A stretch of DNA of 64,000 nt from SHLQ01 sp033344795 (GTDB lineage: Bacteria; Actinomycetota; Acidimicrobiia; Acidimicrobiales; SHLQ01), in contig JAWPMS010000001.1 of assembly GCA_033344795.1 (NCBI GenBank), positions 4,402,001 through 4,466,000 of the forward strand, written 5' to 3'. Positions within the stretch are counted from its first letter, which is position 1. Each line of letters begins with the position of its first letter. Positions 52,556-60,761 of this stretch are shown one piece after another. Position numbers and translations under genes: made by a program. The notes under the pieces are model-generated. The model did not search any database. It worked only from the letters and a program-made list of their open reading frames with translations, and had not been told where the DNA came from.

Positions 52556-52951
52556 ATGAACATCGACCTCATGGCCATCATTGTCGACGAATACGACGAG
52601 GCGATTCGCTTCTTCGTCGACGTTCTCGGCTTCGACCTCGTTGAAGACAAACCGTCGCTCACCAACGACGGCCGACCCAAGCGCTGGGTGGTCGTTCGCC
52701 CGCCGGGCGCCGCCACCGGGCTTCTTCTCGCCCGCGCCGACGGGCCGCAACAAGAGCCGGTGGTGGGCCAACAGTTCGCGGGCCGGGTCGGGCTCTTTCT
52801 TCGAGTCGACGATTTCGACGCGTGGTACGACCACATGGTGGCCAACGGTGTGCAGTTCACCACCGAACCGAGGGACGAACCGTTCGGCCGCTTTGCGGTG
52901 TTTGTCGACATCGCAGGCAACAAGTGGGATCTCCTCGGCCCCTTGCCATGA
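52556..52951 (+). CDS. VOC-family (glyoxalase-like) protein
   Basis: A 131-residue protein with paired beta-alpha-beta-beta-beta modules of the VOC fold: AIRFFVDVLGFDLVEDKPSL in the first and FDAWYDHMVANGVQFTTEPR, then GRFAVFVDIAGNKWDLLGP in the second. Members bind metals and act as lyases, isomerases, dioxygenases or antibiotic-binding proteins, so no reaction is assigned. The metal residues are not all evident. It follows rpsT by 69 nt; the nested palindrome copy 2 lies 18 nt past its stop. Confidence 0.88.
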   Translation: MNIDLMAIIVDEYDEAIRFFVDVLGFDLVEDKPSLTNDGRPKRWVVVRPPGAATGLLLARADGPQQEPVVGQQFAGRVGLFLRVDDFDAWYDHMVANGVQFTTEPRDEPFGRFAVFVDIAGNKWDLLGPLP

Positions 52952-52968
52952 CGTGACAAACGACACAA

Positions 52969-53006
52969 GGGGTCTGACCCCTTTTTCGAAAAAGGGGTCA
53001 GACCCC
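52969..53006. repeat. Nested palindromic element, copy 2
   Basis: A perfect 38-bp palindrome: 19-nt arms reading GGGGTCTGACCCCTTTTTC and its complement. Each arm again contains the GGGGTC-N-GACCCC palindrome. With a central T5CGA5 it ends transcription from either side: the VOC gene to its left and the ion-channel gene to its right, whose stops face it. Almost the same as copy 1 at 18557-18596. Confidence 0.85.
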
Positions 53007-53053
53007 CTATTGCTGGCAGCAGGGCTGGCAAGGCCGTCAACGGAGACGCCTTG

Positions 53054-54148
53054 TCAGCCGTCCTGATCGGTAGCGATCTCGAGCGTCCGCTGATGCAGGC
53101 GGTGGCCGATTGCGTGACCCCAGAAACCTCGCGGCGCCTGCAATTGATCGATCAGGAACTCGAGCTGAGCATCGTAGGTGCGCCGTAGATCGCGGCTGTG
53201 CTCGACGGCGACCTCATAGGGAAGCATCGGGAATCCGTGGGCTTCCATCTGGTCGTAGAGCTCGCGGAATTGCGGATTGTCACCTTGGTATCCCTCGTCG
53301 AGCCGCTCTCGATATTCGGACAGATCCGACCCGTCGGTCATGTTGTGTAGCAATCGACTGGCCCGTCGTAGCGCCCAATACGCCGATCGTCCTTGGCCGC
53401 CCTCCATCATCTCCACGTGCAAGGCCGCGTCGGTGACCAAGCCGAGTGCGGTGATCCAGCTCTGGCCGGGATGCTGCGATCGGAAGAGCACGAGCATCGG
53501 GTGCGAAGTGTGAGTTTCGAGCACCTGTGCGATCCAGGCCTCCCACTCGGTGAAGAACGCATCGAGCTCGCTCGGGTCACCATCGGGGGCCCGTGACAAC
53601 ACGAGGTTTGTCGGCGTGATGCGCTCCTCGCTCCCATCATCGAGCGTCAGCAATTTTTGCTCACGCTCGCTGTAGGCGGCGTACAACGCGGGGAGATACC
53701 CGACGACCAGCGCTGTGGTGAGTACTCCTGCGAAGGCTTCAACAAGCGCCATGAACCGAGGAATCTGATCGACTGGCACCACCTCGCCGAAGCCCACCGT
53801 GAAGAACACGACACCTGAGAAGTAGATCGAATCCAGAAGCCCATCGATCCCGCTGACGCCTCCGATGCCCCAGGAGATCAGCCCGAACCCGATCACTTGC
53901 TGAGTCACCCACGCCATCAACATGACCAATACGGAGAGCGGTGCGAACAACGAATACACCCGTTCGCGACGGCCATCATCTTGGATCCTCGCCCCGAGTG
54001 CGGAGATCAGTGCCCAGGAGCGACGATAAAGAATGCGCGTTGGCCACCATCGCCACTGCGACGTCGAGGTTGTGACGAGTGTGTTGACGAGATCGGCGAG
54101 CACTGCCAGGACCAAGAAGGCGCCAAAGATGATGGCGATGGCGCTCAT
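53054..54148 (-). CDS. Two-helix-type potassium-like ion channel
   Basis: A 364-residue membrane protein. Hydrophobic helices lie at about 3-28, 67-88 and 126-150, with a pore loop before the last. The selectivity-filter sequence is TVGFGE at residues 117-122 (TVGYG in most potassium channels), so an Ion_trans_2 pore is likely. About 200 cytoplasmic residues follow (no RCK/TrkA nucleotide pattern recognised), rich in charged helices. The gene overlaps the holA stop (ATGA). Ion specificity and gating are unknown. Confidence 0.8.
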   Translation of the reverse strand: MSAIAIIFGAFLVLAVLADLVNTLVTTSTSQWRWWPTRILYRRSWALISALGARIQDDGRRERVYSLFAPLSVLVMLMAWVTQQVIGFGLISWGIGGVSGIDGLLDSIYFSGVVFFTVGFGEVVPVDQIPRFMALVEAFAGVLTTALVVGYLPALYAAYSEREQKLLTLDDGSEERITPTNLVLSRAPDGDPSELDAFFTEWEAWIAQVLETHTSHPMLVLFRSQHPGQSWITALGLVTDAALHVEMMEGGQGRSAYWALRRASRLLHNMTDGSDLSEYRERLDEGYQGDNPQFRELYDQMEAHGFPMLPYEVAVEHSRDLRRTYDAQLEFLIDQLQAPRGFWGHAIGHRLHQRTLEIATDQDG

Positions 54149-55155
54149 CGCAGGTTTGCCAGTCTGGCCACGAGCACTTCCATGACCAGCTCCGGTGGCC
54201 AGCCTGAGTCGCCGCGGAGGCCTCGGTCGGCGTCGGCGAGCAGCTCTATGGCCTTGCGCACTCCGCCAGATCCGAGCTTCTTCGACTGCGTGAGCGCCTT
54301 CTTGGCGGGGAAGGTCGATCCCTTCATTCCGAGCAACTGCGCGGCTTGTTTCTCCCCCGCGATCGGGGCACCGTCGAGGCGGAGCATTCGGGTGTAGTGC
54401 GTCTGCAAGCTCGCCATGATCTGTAGCGGGTGACGGCCACCGGCTTCGGTCATGCGGTTGAGCTTGTCGAGGGCGACGTCGATTTTTCCGGAGTCGATGG
54501 CATCGGTGAGTTCCCAGGGTGGGACATCACCCGTCTCACCGAGGAACGGTTCGATCTCTTCCACGCCGATCGTTGTTCCGGGCCCGTAGATCGCTTCGAG
54601 CGTCGAGAGCAGGCTCACCACACGACTCCGTTGCTCCCCGAGGTGTTCGGCGATGCGTTGGGCGGCTCGACTGTCGACGGTGAGGAGCGATGTCTTCAGT
54701 TGCCGATCGAGCCAGGCCGAAGCGTTTCGTCCCGATGGAATTCCCGTGTCGACAATTTCAGCGCCGGCGCTCTGCAGCGCTTCGGTGAGCGCCTTTGGAA
54801 TCGCCGGCATGCGATCCTGTTTGGGCGAGATGCCGCGCTCCCACACCAGCACCAGATCCGTCGATGGCAACGGCGATGCGAGATAGCCGACCAGTGCTTC
54901 GACATCAGCACCTTTGGAGAATCGCGCCATATGACGGCCCACGACGACCCGCCGTTCGGTGAGGAATGGCGGCGTCTGTGCGGCGTCGACCAACCGAGTG
55001 ATGGCGAAGGACTCGTCTTCCATGCGGTAGTTGTCCTCGACGAGTTCTTCGACCATCAGCGACGAGTCGCCGGAACCCACGAGCGTGCTCACCTGTGCGC
55101 TGACAGCCCGACTGAGGAGCGTGTCGTCGTTGCCTTTCAGCAGGTGAATCGTCAT
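54145..55155 (-). CDS. holA: DNA polymerase III subunit delta
   Basis: A 336-residue clamp-loader subunit that opens the sliding clamp. The N-terminal HLLKGNDDTLLSRAVSAQVS and the segment RRVVVGRHMARFSKGADVE are typical, with the AAA-like fold and the collar domain (MASLQTHYTRMLRLDG and KKALTQSKKLG). ATG 55155 is preferred over the longer open frame. holA near comEA/comEC and rpsT is the conserved order; here an MFS/NIPSNAP pair separates it from comEC. Confidence 0.93.
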   Translation of the reverse strand: MTIHLLKGNDDTLLSRAVSAQVSTLVGSGDSSLMVEELVEDNYRMEDESFAITRLVDAAQTPPFLTERRVVVGRHMARFSKGADVEALVGYLASPLPSTDLVLVWERGISPKQDRMPAIPKALTEALQSAGAEIVDTGIPSGRNASAWLDRQLKTSLLTVDSRAAQRIAEHLGEQRSRVVSLLSTLEAIYGPGTTIGVEEIEPFLGETGDVPPWELTDAIDSGKIDVALDKLNRMTEAGGRHPLQIMASLQTHYTRMLRLDGAPIAGEKQAAQLLGMKGSTFPAKKALTQSKKLGSGGVRKAIELLADADRGLRGDSGWPPELVMEVLVARLANLR

Positions 55156-55320
55156 CGGTCGCGACGATACTGGCTTGGAGACCTTGCCTGACCACAGCAA
55201 GGCCGCCATCGAAGTGTCTGGCGAGCCAGCCGAGCACAATCATGGCGCCGGTGCCGTTTCATATATTGTGCATGACGGGTGGCCCTCCGGTGCGGAGAAG
55301 CCACACCACCGGGGATACAC

Positions 55321-56538
55321 ATGACGGCCTTGTCCGAATCAACGAAGGCGGACAGGTCCCCGAAGGCAACCATGTGGATGGTCGTGGCCATCGCAGCGGC
55401 CTCCGCGATGGCTTCGACAGGCGCTTCCCGCTCGTTCGGCTTGTTCCTCCCGCCTGTCACCGAGACGCTGGGCACGGGGCGAGAAGTTTTCAGCTTGGCC
55501 GTGGGTCTGCAGAATCTGCTCTTCGGGCTTCCACTCGCTGCCTTCGCCGCTGACCGACTCGGGGCAAAGTGGGTGCTCTCCGGCTGCGCCACGTTGTTTG
55601 CATCTGGCCTGGTCCTCACCTCGGTGACCGCCTCGCAGGCAGGACTCTTCGCCGGAATCGGTGGGCTCGCCGGTTTCGGTATGAGCGGCACCGGCTTCGT
55701 GGTCCTTTTTGGCGCGGTCGGGCGCGTGGTTCCGCCGGAGCGACGGACCGCGATCTTCGGATTGGTGACGGCAGCCGGATCGGCAGGCATCTTTCTCATG
55801 GCGTCGCTGGCACAACGGCTGATCGATTCGTTCGGCTGGCAGACCGCCATGTTGTGGATCGCTGCGATCTTCATGGTCGTGGCGATGACCGCATTGTTTC
55901 TCCCGGCGGCCACGACGACCGGCGGCGATGGCGACATCCTCCCGTTCGCAAGGGTTGTGCAGCGGGCTCGAGCGAACCGAAGCTACAAACTCCTCATAGC
56001 CGGCTTCTTCGTGTGCGGATTTCACGTGGCCTTCATCGCGGCACACCTGCCAGCTTTCCTCCAGGACGGTGGCCTCGACACCTGGGTCTCTTCGACGGCG
56101 CTCGGTCTGATTGGACTGTTCAACATCGTCGGGTCGATCTTTTTTGGTTCTATGGGTGATCGCATGAGCAAACGCAAGCTCCTGTCGATCCTCTACTCGT
56201 CGCGCGCGGTGCTGATGCTGGTCTTCCTGCTCGTGCCCCTCACGACCGCCTCGGCACTCATCTTCAGTTCGATCATGGGTTTTCTCTGGCTCGCCACGGT
56301 CCCGCTGACGAGCGGTATCGTCGCCGGACTCTTTGGCACGAGGAACTTGTCGTCGCTCTATGGGCTCGTCTTCGTTGGGCACCAGCTCGGTGCCTTCCTC
56401 GGCATTTGGCTGGGCGGGCGCGTCTTCGACGCAACTGGCTCGTACGACGTGGTCTGGCTCATCGCCATCGCTCTCGGCGTGGCCTCGGCACTCATTCACA
56501 TGCCCATCGACGAGAAACCGGTTAAAACCAGCAGCTAG
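55321..56538 (+). CDS. MFS transporter
   Basis: A 405-residue major-facilitator permease with 12 hydrophobic helices. Marks are the loop-2 ADRLGAKWVL sequence (a DRxGxR/K variant), GSMGDRMSKRKLL in the second half, and the RVVPPERRTAIFGLVTAAGSAG segment common in OxlT/MCT-like carriers of carboxylates. ATG 55321 is used; TATATT at 55262-55267 is a possible -10 box. The following NIPSNAP gene is 12 nt away and cotranscribed. Substrate unknown; an organic-acid role is suggested by family resemblance only. Confidence 0.88.
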   Translation: MTALSESTKADRSPKATMWMVVAIAAASAMASTGASRSFGLFLPPVTETLGTGREVFSLAVGLQNLLFGLPLAAFAADRLGAKWVLSGCATLFASGLVLTSVTASQAGLFAGIGGLAGFGMSGTGFVVLFGAVGRVVPPERRTAIFGLVTAAGSAGIFLMASLAQRLIDSFGWQTAMLWIAAIFMVVAMTALFLPAATTTGGDGDILPFARVVQRARANRSYKLLIAGFFVCGFHVAFIAAHLPAFLQDGGLDTWVSSTALGLIGLFNIVGSIFFGSMGDRMSKRKLLSILYSSRAVLMLVFLLVPLTTASALIFSSIMGFLWLATVPLTSGIVAGLFGTRNLSSLYGLVFVGHQLGAFLGIWLGGRVFDATGSYDVVWLIAIALGVASALIHMPIDEKPVKTSS

Positions 56539-56550
56539 GAGGACAACCAA

Positions 56551-56862
56551 ATGTTTGTGGAAATGCGTACGTACACGTTTGATCCCGGCGGGATGCAGCA
56601 ATATGTGAGCTTGCTGAAGGAAGAGGGTGTGCATCTCGTTCGTCGCCACCTGGGCGAACCAATCGCCTTCTACACGACGACTATCGGCGATCTGAACACG
56701 CTGGTTCACCTGTGGCAATACGAGTCGCTCGAAGACCGCGAGCGTCGCCGCACGGCAATGTCGGCCGACCCGGATTGGCAGGCCTATCTACTGAAGATCC
56801 TGCCGCTGATCCGAACCCAGACGTCGACGATTCTTGATCGGGTCGAGCTGCCGGCGCCATAA
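56551..56862 (+). CDS. NIPSNAP-family protein
   Basis: A 103-residue ferredoxin-like protein: EMRTYTFDPGGMQQYVSLLK, GDLNTLVHLWQYESLEDRER and the end IRTQTSTILD are typical of NIPSNAP. AGGAGG 8 nt before ATG 56551 is a strong ribosome site. It is cotranscribed with the MFS gene. Bacterial NIPSNAP proteins lie beside catabolic genes, often transporters, so it probably acts with the imported substrate, but the reaction is not known. Confidence 0.9.
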   Translation: MFVEMRTYTFDPGGMQQYVSLLKEEGVHLVRRHLGEPIAFYTTTIGDLNTLVHLWQYESLEDRERRRTAMSADPDWQAYLLKILPLIRTQTSTILDRVELPAP

Positions 56863-56881
56863 CGACGGGTTACCCCGGCCG

Positions 56882-57202
56882 TTACGGTTCGAGCACCGCG
56901 ATGTCGCCCGCGGAAATGGCGGAATGGGTGTCGAGCACCCGACGAACCACCTGCGGATGGTCCGTCTCGAATCGTCGCACTCCGAGCGTCACGAGAACCG
57001 ACACGAGAGCTACGAGGGCATCACGATCGAGCACGTCATCGTTCGTCACCGCACGGTCGACGGCAACGGAGAGGACACTCGGGTCGTCGACGTCGTCCAC
57101 CAGCTCCACCAACGAATTGGCGGAATGCGCCTCGAGCCGCACGACCGCCGAGTCGTTCGGGCCATCATGACCGGTGACGATCGTGGGTTCGGTCGGTTCC
57201 AT
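56882..57202 (-). CDS. Small hypothetical protein downstream of comEC
   Basis: A 106-residue acidic protein, soluble, with helices such as HSANSLVELVDDVDD and DDVLDRDALVALVSVLVTLG. It starts with MEPTEP 11 nt after the comEC stop, so it may be cotranscribed with comEA-comEC. No family is recognised. The frame stays open 45 codons upstream inside comEC, but that part lacks coding character. Confidence 0.5.
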   Translation of the reverse strand: MEPTEPTIVTGHDGPNDSAVVRLEAHSANSLVELVDDVDDPSVLSVAVDRAVTNDDVLDRDALVALVSVLVTLGVRRFETDHPQVVRRVLDTHSAISAGDIAVLEP

Positions 57203-57213
57203 GACCCGAAAAC

Positions 57214-59022
57214 CTAACGGCTCTCTACGATGACGAGTCCCTCCTCCGGTCCGCTGCGAATTCTCAAGTCGCCGACGACCCCTTCCATTGGTGAGACGGC
57301 GTATGCCCCTGGTACCTCGTGGCCCCTCGGGGCCCACACCTCGACCACATCGAATCGTTGGTCGATGACCCGCACCAGCCGTCCCGTCGATCGTGACCCC
57401 TCGATGGCGATGACCAGGTCGATGCGGCCAAGACGAGCTCGTCGCAGCGCCTGGACGGTGTCGTCTTCTCTCGCGGCTGCGTCGATGAGAACCACATCAA
57501 TTCCATTAGTCGACCGAACGATCTCGATTCCCTCGACCGCCGTGTGTCTGCCCGGAGGCAGCTCGTTCGGCACGACGATCGGCATGCCGAGGCCTCCGAT
57601 CATCAGCGCTGCTGCCAAGAACGGTTGGGCGGCGAGCCACCGCTGGCGCGTGTGCCACAACCCTGCCCCAAGTGCAATTGCTCCGATGTGCCACGGCGTC
57701 ACCTCGCCGATATCGGCACGCGCAGCCCATGCGGCGACCCCATCGATCCACCACAACATGACTCGCGTCGGGAGGTGCAGCAACCTCGCAATCTCGGGAA
57801 CGGCCAACCCCGCGATGGGGCCGACCACGAGACCCCAAATCATCACGCCGGCCGCCGCGGGAGCTGCGACCAGGTTTGCCGGGACTGCGATGAGGCTCAC
57901 TTGACCGAACGTCGACAACAACAACGGCGCGACAAACGCCTGCGCAGAGATCGTGGCCGCAGTCGCGACGCGAAGCGGAGCGGGTCCGGGCAATCGATCT
58001 GCAATCCGGGGTGCGAGCACAATGAGTCCCGCCGTCGCACAGACGGAGAGCTGAAAGGCCAAGGACCAGGCCAGGAGCGGCTCGAGCAGGAGAAGCCCTA
58101 TGACCGCTGGCGGGAGCGCAGCCGAAGCACCCCCCGGTCTACCCACTGCCTGCGCCACCAAAACGAGGCCCACCATGACGATGGCTCGGGTCACCGACGG
58201 TTCGAATCGTGTCAGAAACCCGAACGCGCCAAGGACCGCGAACGAGGCGAACACGCGCACTGGCACCGTTCGCAACCGCGTGAGGAGTGGTGAAAAATGA
58301 ACGAGCACGAACACCACGTTCTGCCCAGACACCGCGAGCAGGTGGCCGAGTCCCGCCGCTCGAAAGTTGTCGGCGACGATGACGTTCTGACCGCGATCGT
58401 CTCCGAAGACCAAGCCGGTGAACAGCACCCGTCGGTCTCTCGACATGCTGTCCGCTCCGTCTCGGATGAGACGACGAACCGCGGTTGCGACAGCTCTCGG
58501 TCCAGATGCGCCCGAGTGGAGGTGTGCCTCGGTGACGGTCAGCCTCCCCACGATGCGCCGACTGATGGCCCACGATGACACAGGAGCGACTCCGCGAAGC
58601 GTGCCGTGCAAGACGACATCGTCTCCCGCGGCTCCGGTTCGGAGCGGACCGGCTTGTGGGTTGCGCGCAGACAACAAGACTCGAGCACCGTCGATCTCAG
58701 CGATTGCACGCCAATTGACCCCGTCGGGACGAGGGTCATCGACAAGGCGAAACGGTTCGCCGAGCACGGGGCGAGTCTCGGTCGGCTGCAGTCCATCAAC
58801 CGCATCCCCAGCACGAGCACCGACGAGGACCAGGACGGCGAGCAGGACGAAACGGGGCTTGAGGCTGGCGATCGCAACCGCGAGACCGGCGATCGCGACC
58901 ATCAGCGGGATCATCGTCAGGAGCCGGGCGGCCAGAAAGGCCGAACCAATCGCGAGCAGAATCGCGGCATCTCGGCGATTGTTCTTCGGCGGTTCGGGGT
59001 CGTCCGGATCAGACGCGGACAT
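57214..59022 (-). CDS. comEC: DNA uptake channel ComEC/Rec2, with reduced C-terminal domain
   Basis: A 602-residue polytopic membrane protein that carries single-stranded DNA across the membrane in natural transformation. An N-terminal DUF4131 outer domain (about 20-180), the Competence domain with HLLAVSGQNVVFVLVHF, and many helices (about 185-450) are present. The C-terminal region (about 500-600) has the strand order of the metallo-beta-lactamase domain but lacks the HxHxDH motif: at that place stands DLVIAIEGSRS. ComEC proteins are usually 700-800 residues. ATG 59022 overlaps the comEA end by 14 nt. Confidence 0.85.
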   Translation of the reverse strand: MSASDPDDPEPPKNNRRDAAILLAIGSAFLAARLLTMIPLMVAIAGLAVAIASLKPRFVLLAVLVLVGARAGDAVDGLQPTETRPVLGEPFRLVDDPRPDGVNWRAIAEIDGARVLLSARNPQAGPLRTGAAGDDVVLHGTLRGVAPVSSWAISRRIVGRLTVTEAHLHSGASGPRAVATAVRRLIRDGADSMSRDRRVLFTGLVFGDDRGQNVIVADNFRAAGLGHLLAVSGQNVVFVLVHFSPLLTRLRTVPVRVFASFAVLGAFGFLTRFEPSVTRAIVMVGLVLVAQAVGRPGGASAALPPAVIGLLLLEPLLAWSLAFQLSVCATAGLIVLAPRIADRLPGPAPLRVATAATISAQAFVAPLLLSTFGQVSLIAVPANLVAAPAAAGVMIWGLVVGPIAGLAVPEIARLLHLPTRVMLWWIDGVAAWAARADIGEVTPWHIGAIALGAGLWHTRQRWLAAQPFLAAALMIGGLGMPIVVPNELPPGRHTAVEGIEIVRSTNGIDVVLIDAAAREDDTVQALRRARLGRIDLVIAIEGSRSTGRLVRVIDQRFDVVEVWAPRGHEVPGAYAVSPMEGVVGDLRIRSGPEEGLVIVESR

Positions 59023-59779
59023 GATCGCGTAGAGCCTCGAGCGTGGCCGGACCGATGCCCCGAACAGCGACGAGTGCGTCGACGCTGCCAAACGAGCCAT
59101 GTTCCTCGCGATGGCCAACGATGGCGGCCGCGGTGGCCGGGCCGATCCCCGGCAGGGTCTGCAAGGCGACGACATCGGCTCGATTCAGGTCGATGGGACC
59201 CGATGCCTCTCCCCCGCTTCCCTCGTTGCCGGAGGTTGCGGGCGTCGACTCCACGACGACGGGTTCGTCCTCGCCGAATTCCGGCACGTAGATCCGTTCA
59301 CCATCGGCGAGCGGTGCAGCGAGGTTCAGTCTGTCGAGATCAGCTGAGGCTGTGGGTCCTCCCGCTGCCCTCACCGCGTCGTCGATTCGCCAACCTGACG
59401 AACCGAAGACCAAGCCCGGATCGCGCACGGCTCCTGCGACATGGACGACGACGGGCTCGTCGAGCGACGCAGCGGTGTCGGCGACGGGACTTGTTGGGGT
59501 TGGGTCGGCGGCAGCCACCAGCGCCGTCTCCGTTGTGGCACGAGCAAGAGGGATGCTGTCCTCGACCGCTGGCTGCGTCGTGACGAACAGCCTCCAGAGG
59601 ATCGCTGCCGCTACGGCAAGTGCGAGCACCGCGGTGACGCCATTGCGAGCAGCGCCCTTGACGCCCGCAGCTACTCGTTGCGAGATCTTCTCTCGCCAGA
59701 CCTCAAGCGTGGGTCGGTGGTCGGCTGCGCGCAGCGCAACGAGGGGGTCGACGGGTCGGCCGTCGTGGGTGCCAGACAT
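59009..59779 (-). CDS. comEA: DNA receptor ComEA
   Basis: A 256-residue protein that binds double-stranded DNA at the outer face and hands it to ComEC. One membrane helix lies at about 44-66, a variable linker and SLBB domain at about 105-170 (VVVHVAGAVRDPGLV, LDRLNLAAPLADGERIYVPE), and a helix-hairpin-helix pair at the C-terminus (IDLNRADVVALQTLPGIGPA, SFGSVDALVAVRGIGPATLE). Length and order are normal. It is the first gene of comEA-comEC. Confidence 0.93.
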   Translation of the reverse strand: MSGTHDGRPVDPLVALRAADHRPTLEVWREKISQRVAAGVKGAARNGVTAVLALAVAAAILWRLFVTTQPAVEDSIPLARATTETALVAAADPTPTSPVADTAASLDEPVVVHVAGAVRDPGLVFGSSGWRIDDAVRAAGGPTASADLDRLNLAAPLADGERIYVPEFGEDEPVVVESTPATSGNEGSGGEASGPIDLNRADVVALQTLPGIGPATAAAIVGHREEHGSFGSVDALVAVRGIGPATLEALRDHVRV

Positions 59780-59868
59780 GGCAGGGCTTCCTCACAGGTG
59801 TCGATTCAACTGGGGGAAGCAGTAATCCGTACGGTAGTTGTCTCGAATCAACCCTGGCAATCCGGGTT

Positions 59869-59988
59869 GCGACGGATTGCGACCGCTGGACGAGCAGCAG
59901 CCGAGCATCGAGGAGCGCAGCGACGGATTGCGACCGCTGAACGAGCAGCCGAGCATCGAGGAGCGCAGCGACGGATTGCGACCGCTGA
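59869..59988. repeat. About 50-bp direct repeats between comEA and the thioredoxin gene
   Basis: Two full units (59869-59919, 51 nt; 59920-59967, 48 nt, missing one CAG) and a partial third (59968-59988). Each begins GCGACGGATTGCGACCGCTG and ends GAGCATCGAGGAGCGCA. The 20-mer across the junction also occurs after lepA at 50254. It lies in the 214-nt gap 59780-59993, which holds no gene that I can support. Confidence 0.75.
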
Positions 59989-59993
59989 GCTAG

Positions 59994-60662
59994 TCAGTAG
60001 AGCGCAGTTGCGAGCTTGCGACGGTAGGTGTTCGTTCGCGGGTCGTTCGGACCCAGTTGATCGAGCAGCGCGACGATTCGTTCGCGGACCTCGTCATCGC
60101 CTTTGACCTTGGTGAGCAGTTCGGTGAGCTCGGCTTCGATGGCCGTGGCCTCTTCTTCGCTCACTCCGCCCGGTTCGACCACGTCGGCTTCGATGACTCG
60201 CGTCTCGATTCCAGGTCCACCACCGGGCGCTCCTGGCTGAGAGATGACGGGAGTGTCGGCAACGCGGGTGGCTCCTGCTGGTGCCTGCCCCTCGCTGGGT
60301 GCCGCCGCTCCGTTTTCCGCAGTGGTCGTAGCTACGGCAGTGTCGAGGAGACGTTGCACGAACTCGACAACCTGTGGTTCTCCTTGGGCGCCGACGAAGC
60401 CGTCGACGACCTGGCCGTCTTTCATGGCGTACACAGCGGGGATCGACTGCACCTGAAAGGCAGCGCTGACCTCGGGGTTGGCGTCGACGTCGACCTTGGC
60501 GAGTTCGACGAGTCCGTTGGTCTCGCCGATGACCTTCTCGAGAATTGGTCCAAGTGACTTGCAGGGTCCACACCACTCAGCCCACAGGTCGACGACTACG
60601 GGAACCGTCTTTGAGCGTTCGACTACTTCGGTCGCAAACGTTGCATCGGTGACATCGGCCAT
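59994..60662 (-). CDS. Thioredoxin-fold protein with extended C-terminal region
   Basis: A 222-residue cytosolic protein. Residues 1-108 are a thioredoxin domain with the active site WCGPC (Cys31 and Cys34) and the cis-Pro in SIPAVYAMKDG. An Ala/Pro/Gly-rich linker (about 115-165) leads to a short helical domain (about 165-222: EATAIEAELTELLTKVKG, NTYRRKLATALY) resembling the tail of YbbN/CnoX-like thioredoxins, though shorter. ATG 60662 with GGAG 10 nt upstream is preferred over an ATG three codons earlier. It probably acts in protein thiol exchange or holdase protection. Confidence 0.87.
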   Translation of the reverse strand: MADVTDATFATEVVERSKTVPVVVDLWAEWCGPCKSLGPILEKVIGETNGLVELAKVDVDANPEVSAAFQVQSIPAVYAMKDGQVVDGFVGAQGEPQVVEFVQRLLDTAVATTTAENGAAAPSEGQAPAGATRVADTPVISQPGAPGGGPGIETRVIEADVVEPGGVSEEEATAIEAELTELLTKVKGDDEVRERIVALLDQLGPNDPRTNTYRRKLATALY

Positions 60663-60761
60663 TGTCGGCATTCTCCTGATCGCTCGGACCTCTGAGCGTA
60701 TCGGTCAACGAGCGATGCCATATCCTGTGCGTTGTCTCACCGTGGGGCGTTGGAGGACTAC

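Noticed and set aside
55339..56718. A 459-codon open frame on the minus strand
   Set aside because: It is antisense to the MFS transporter and NIPSNAP start and is made of low-information, highly charged residues.
59869..59988. CRISPR array
   Set aside because: The units are contiguous direct repeats without spacers, and no cas gene is present.
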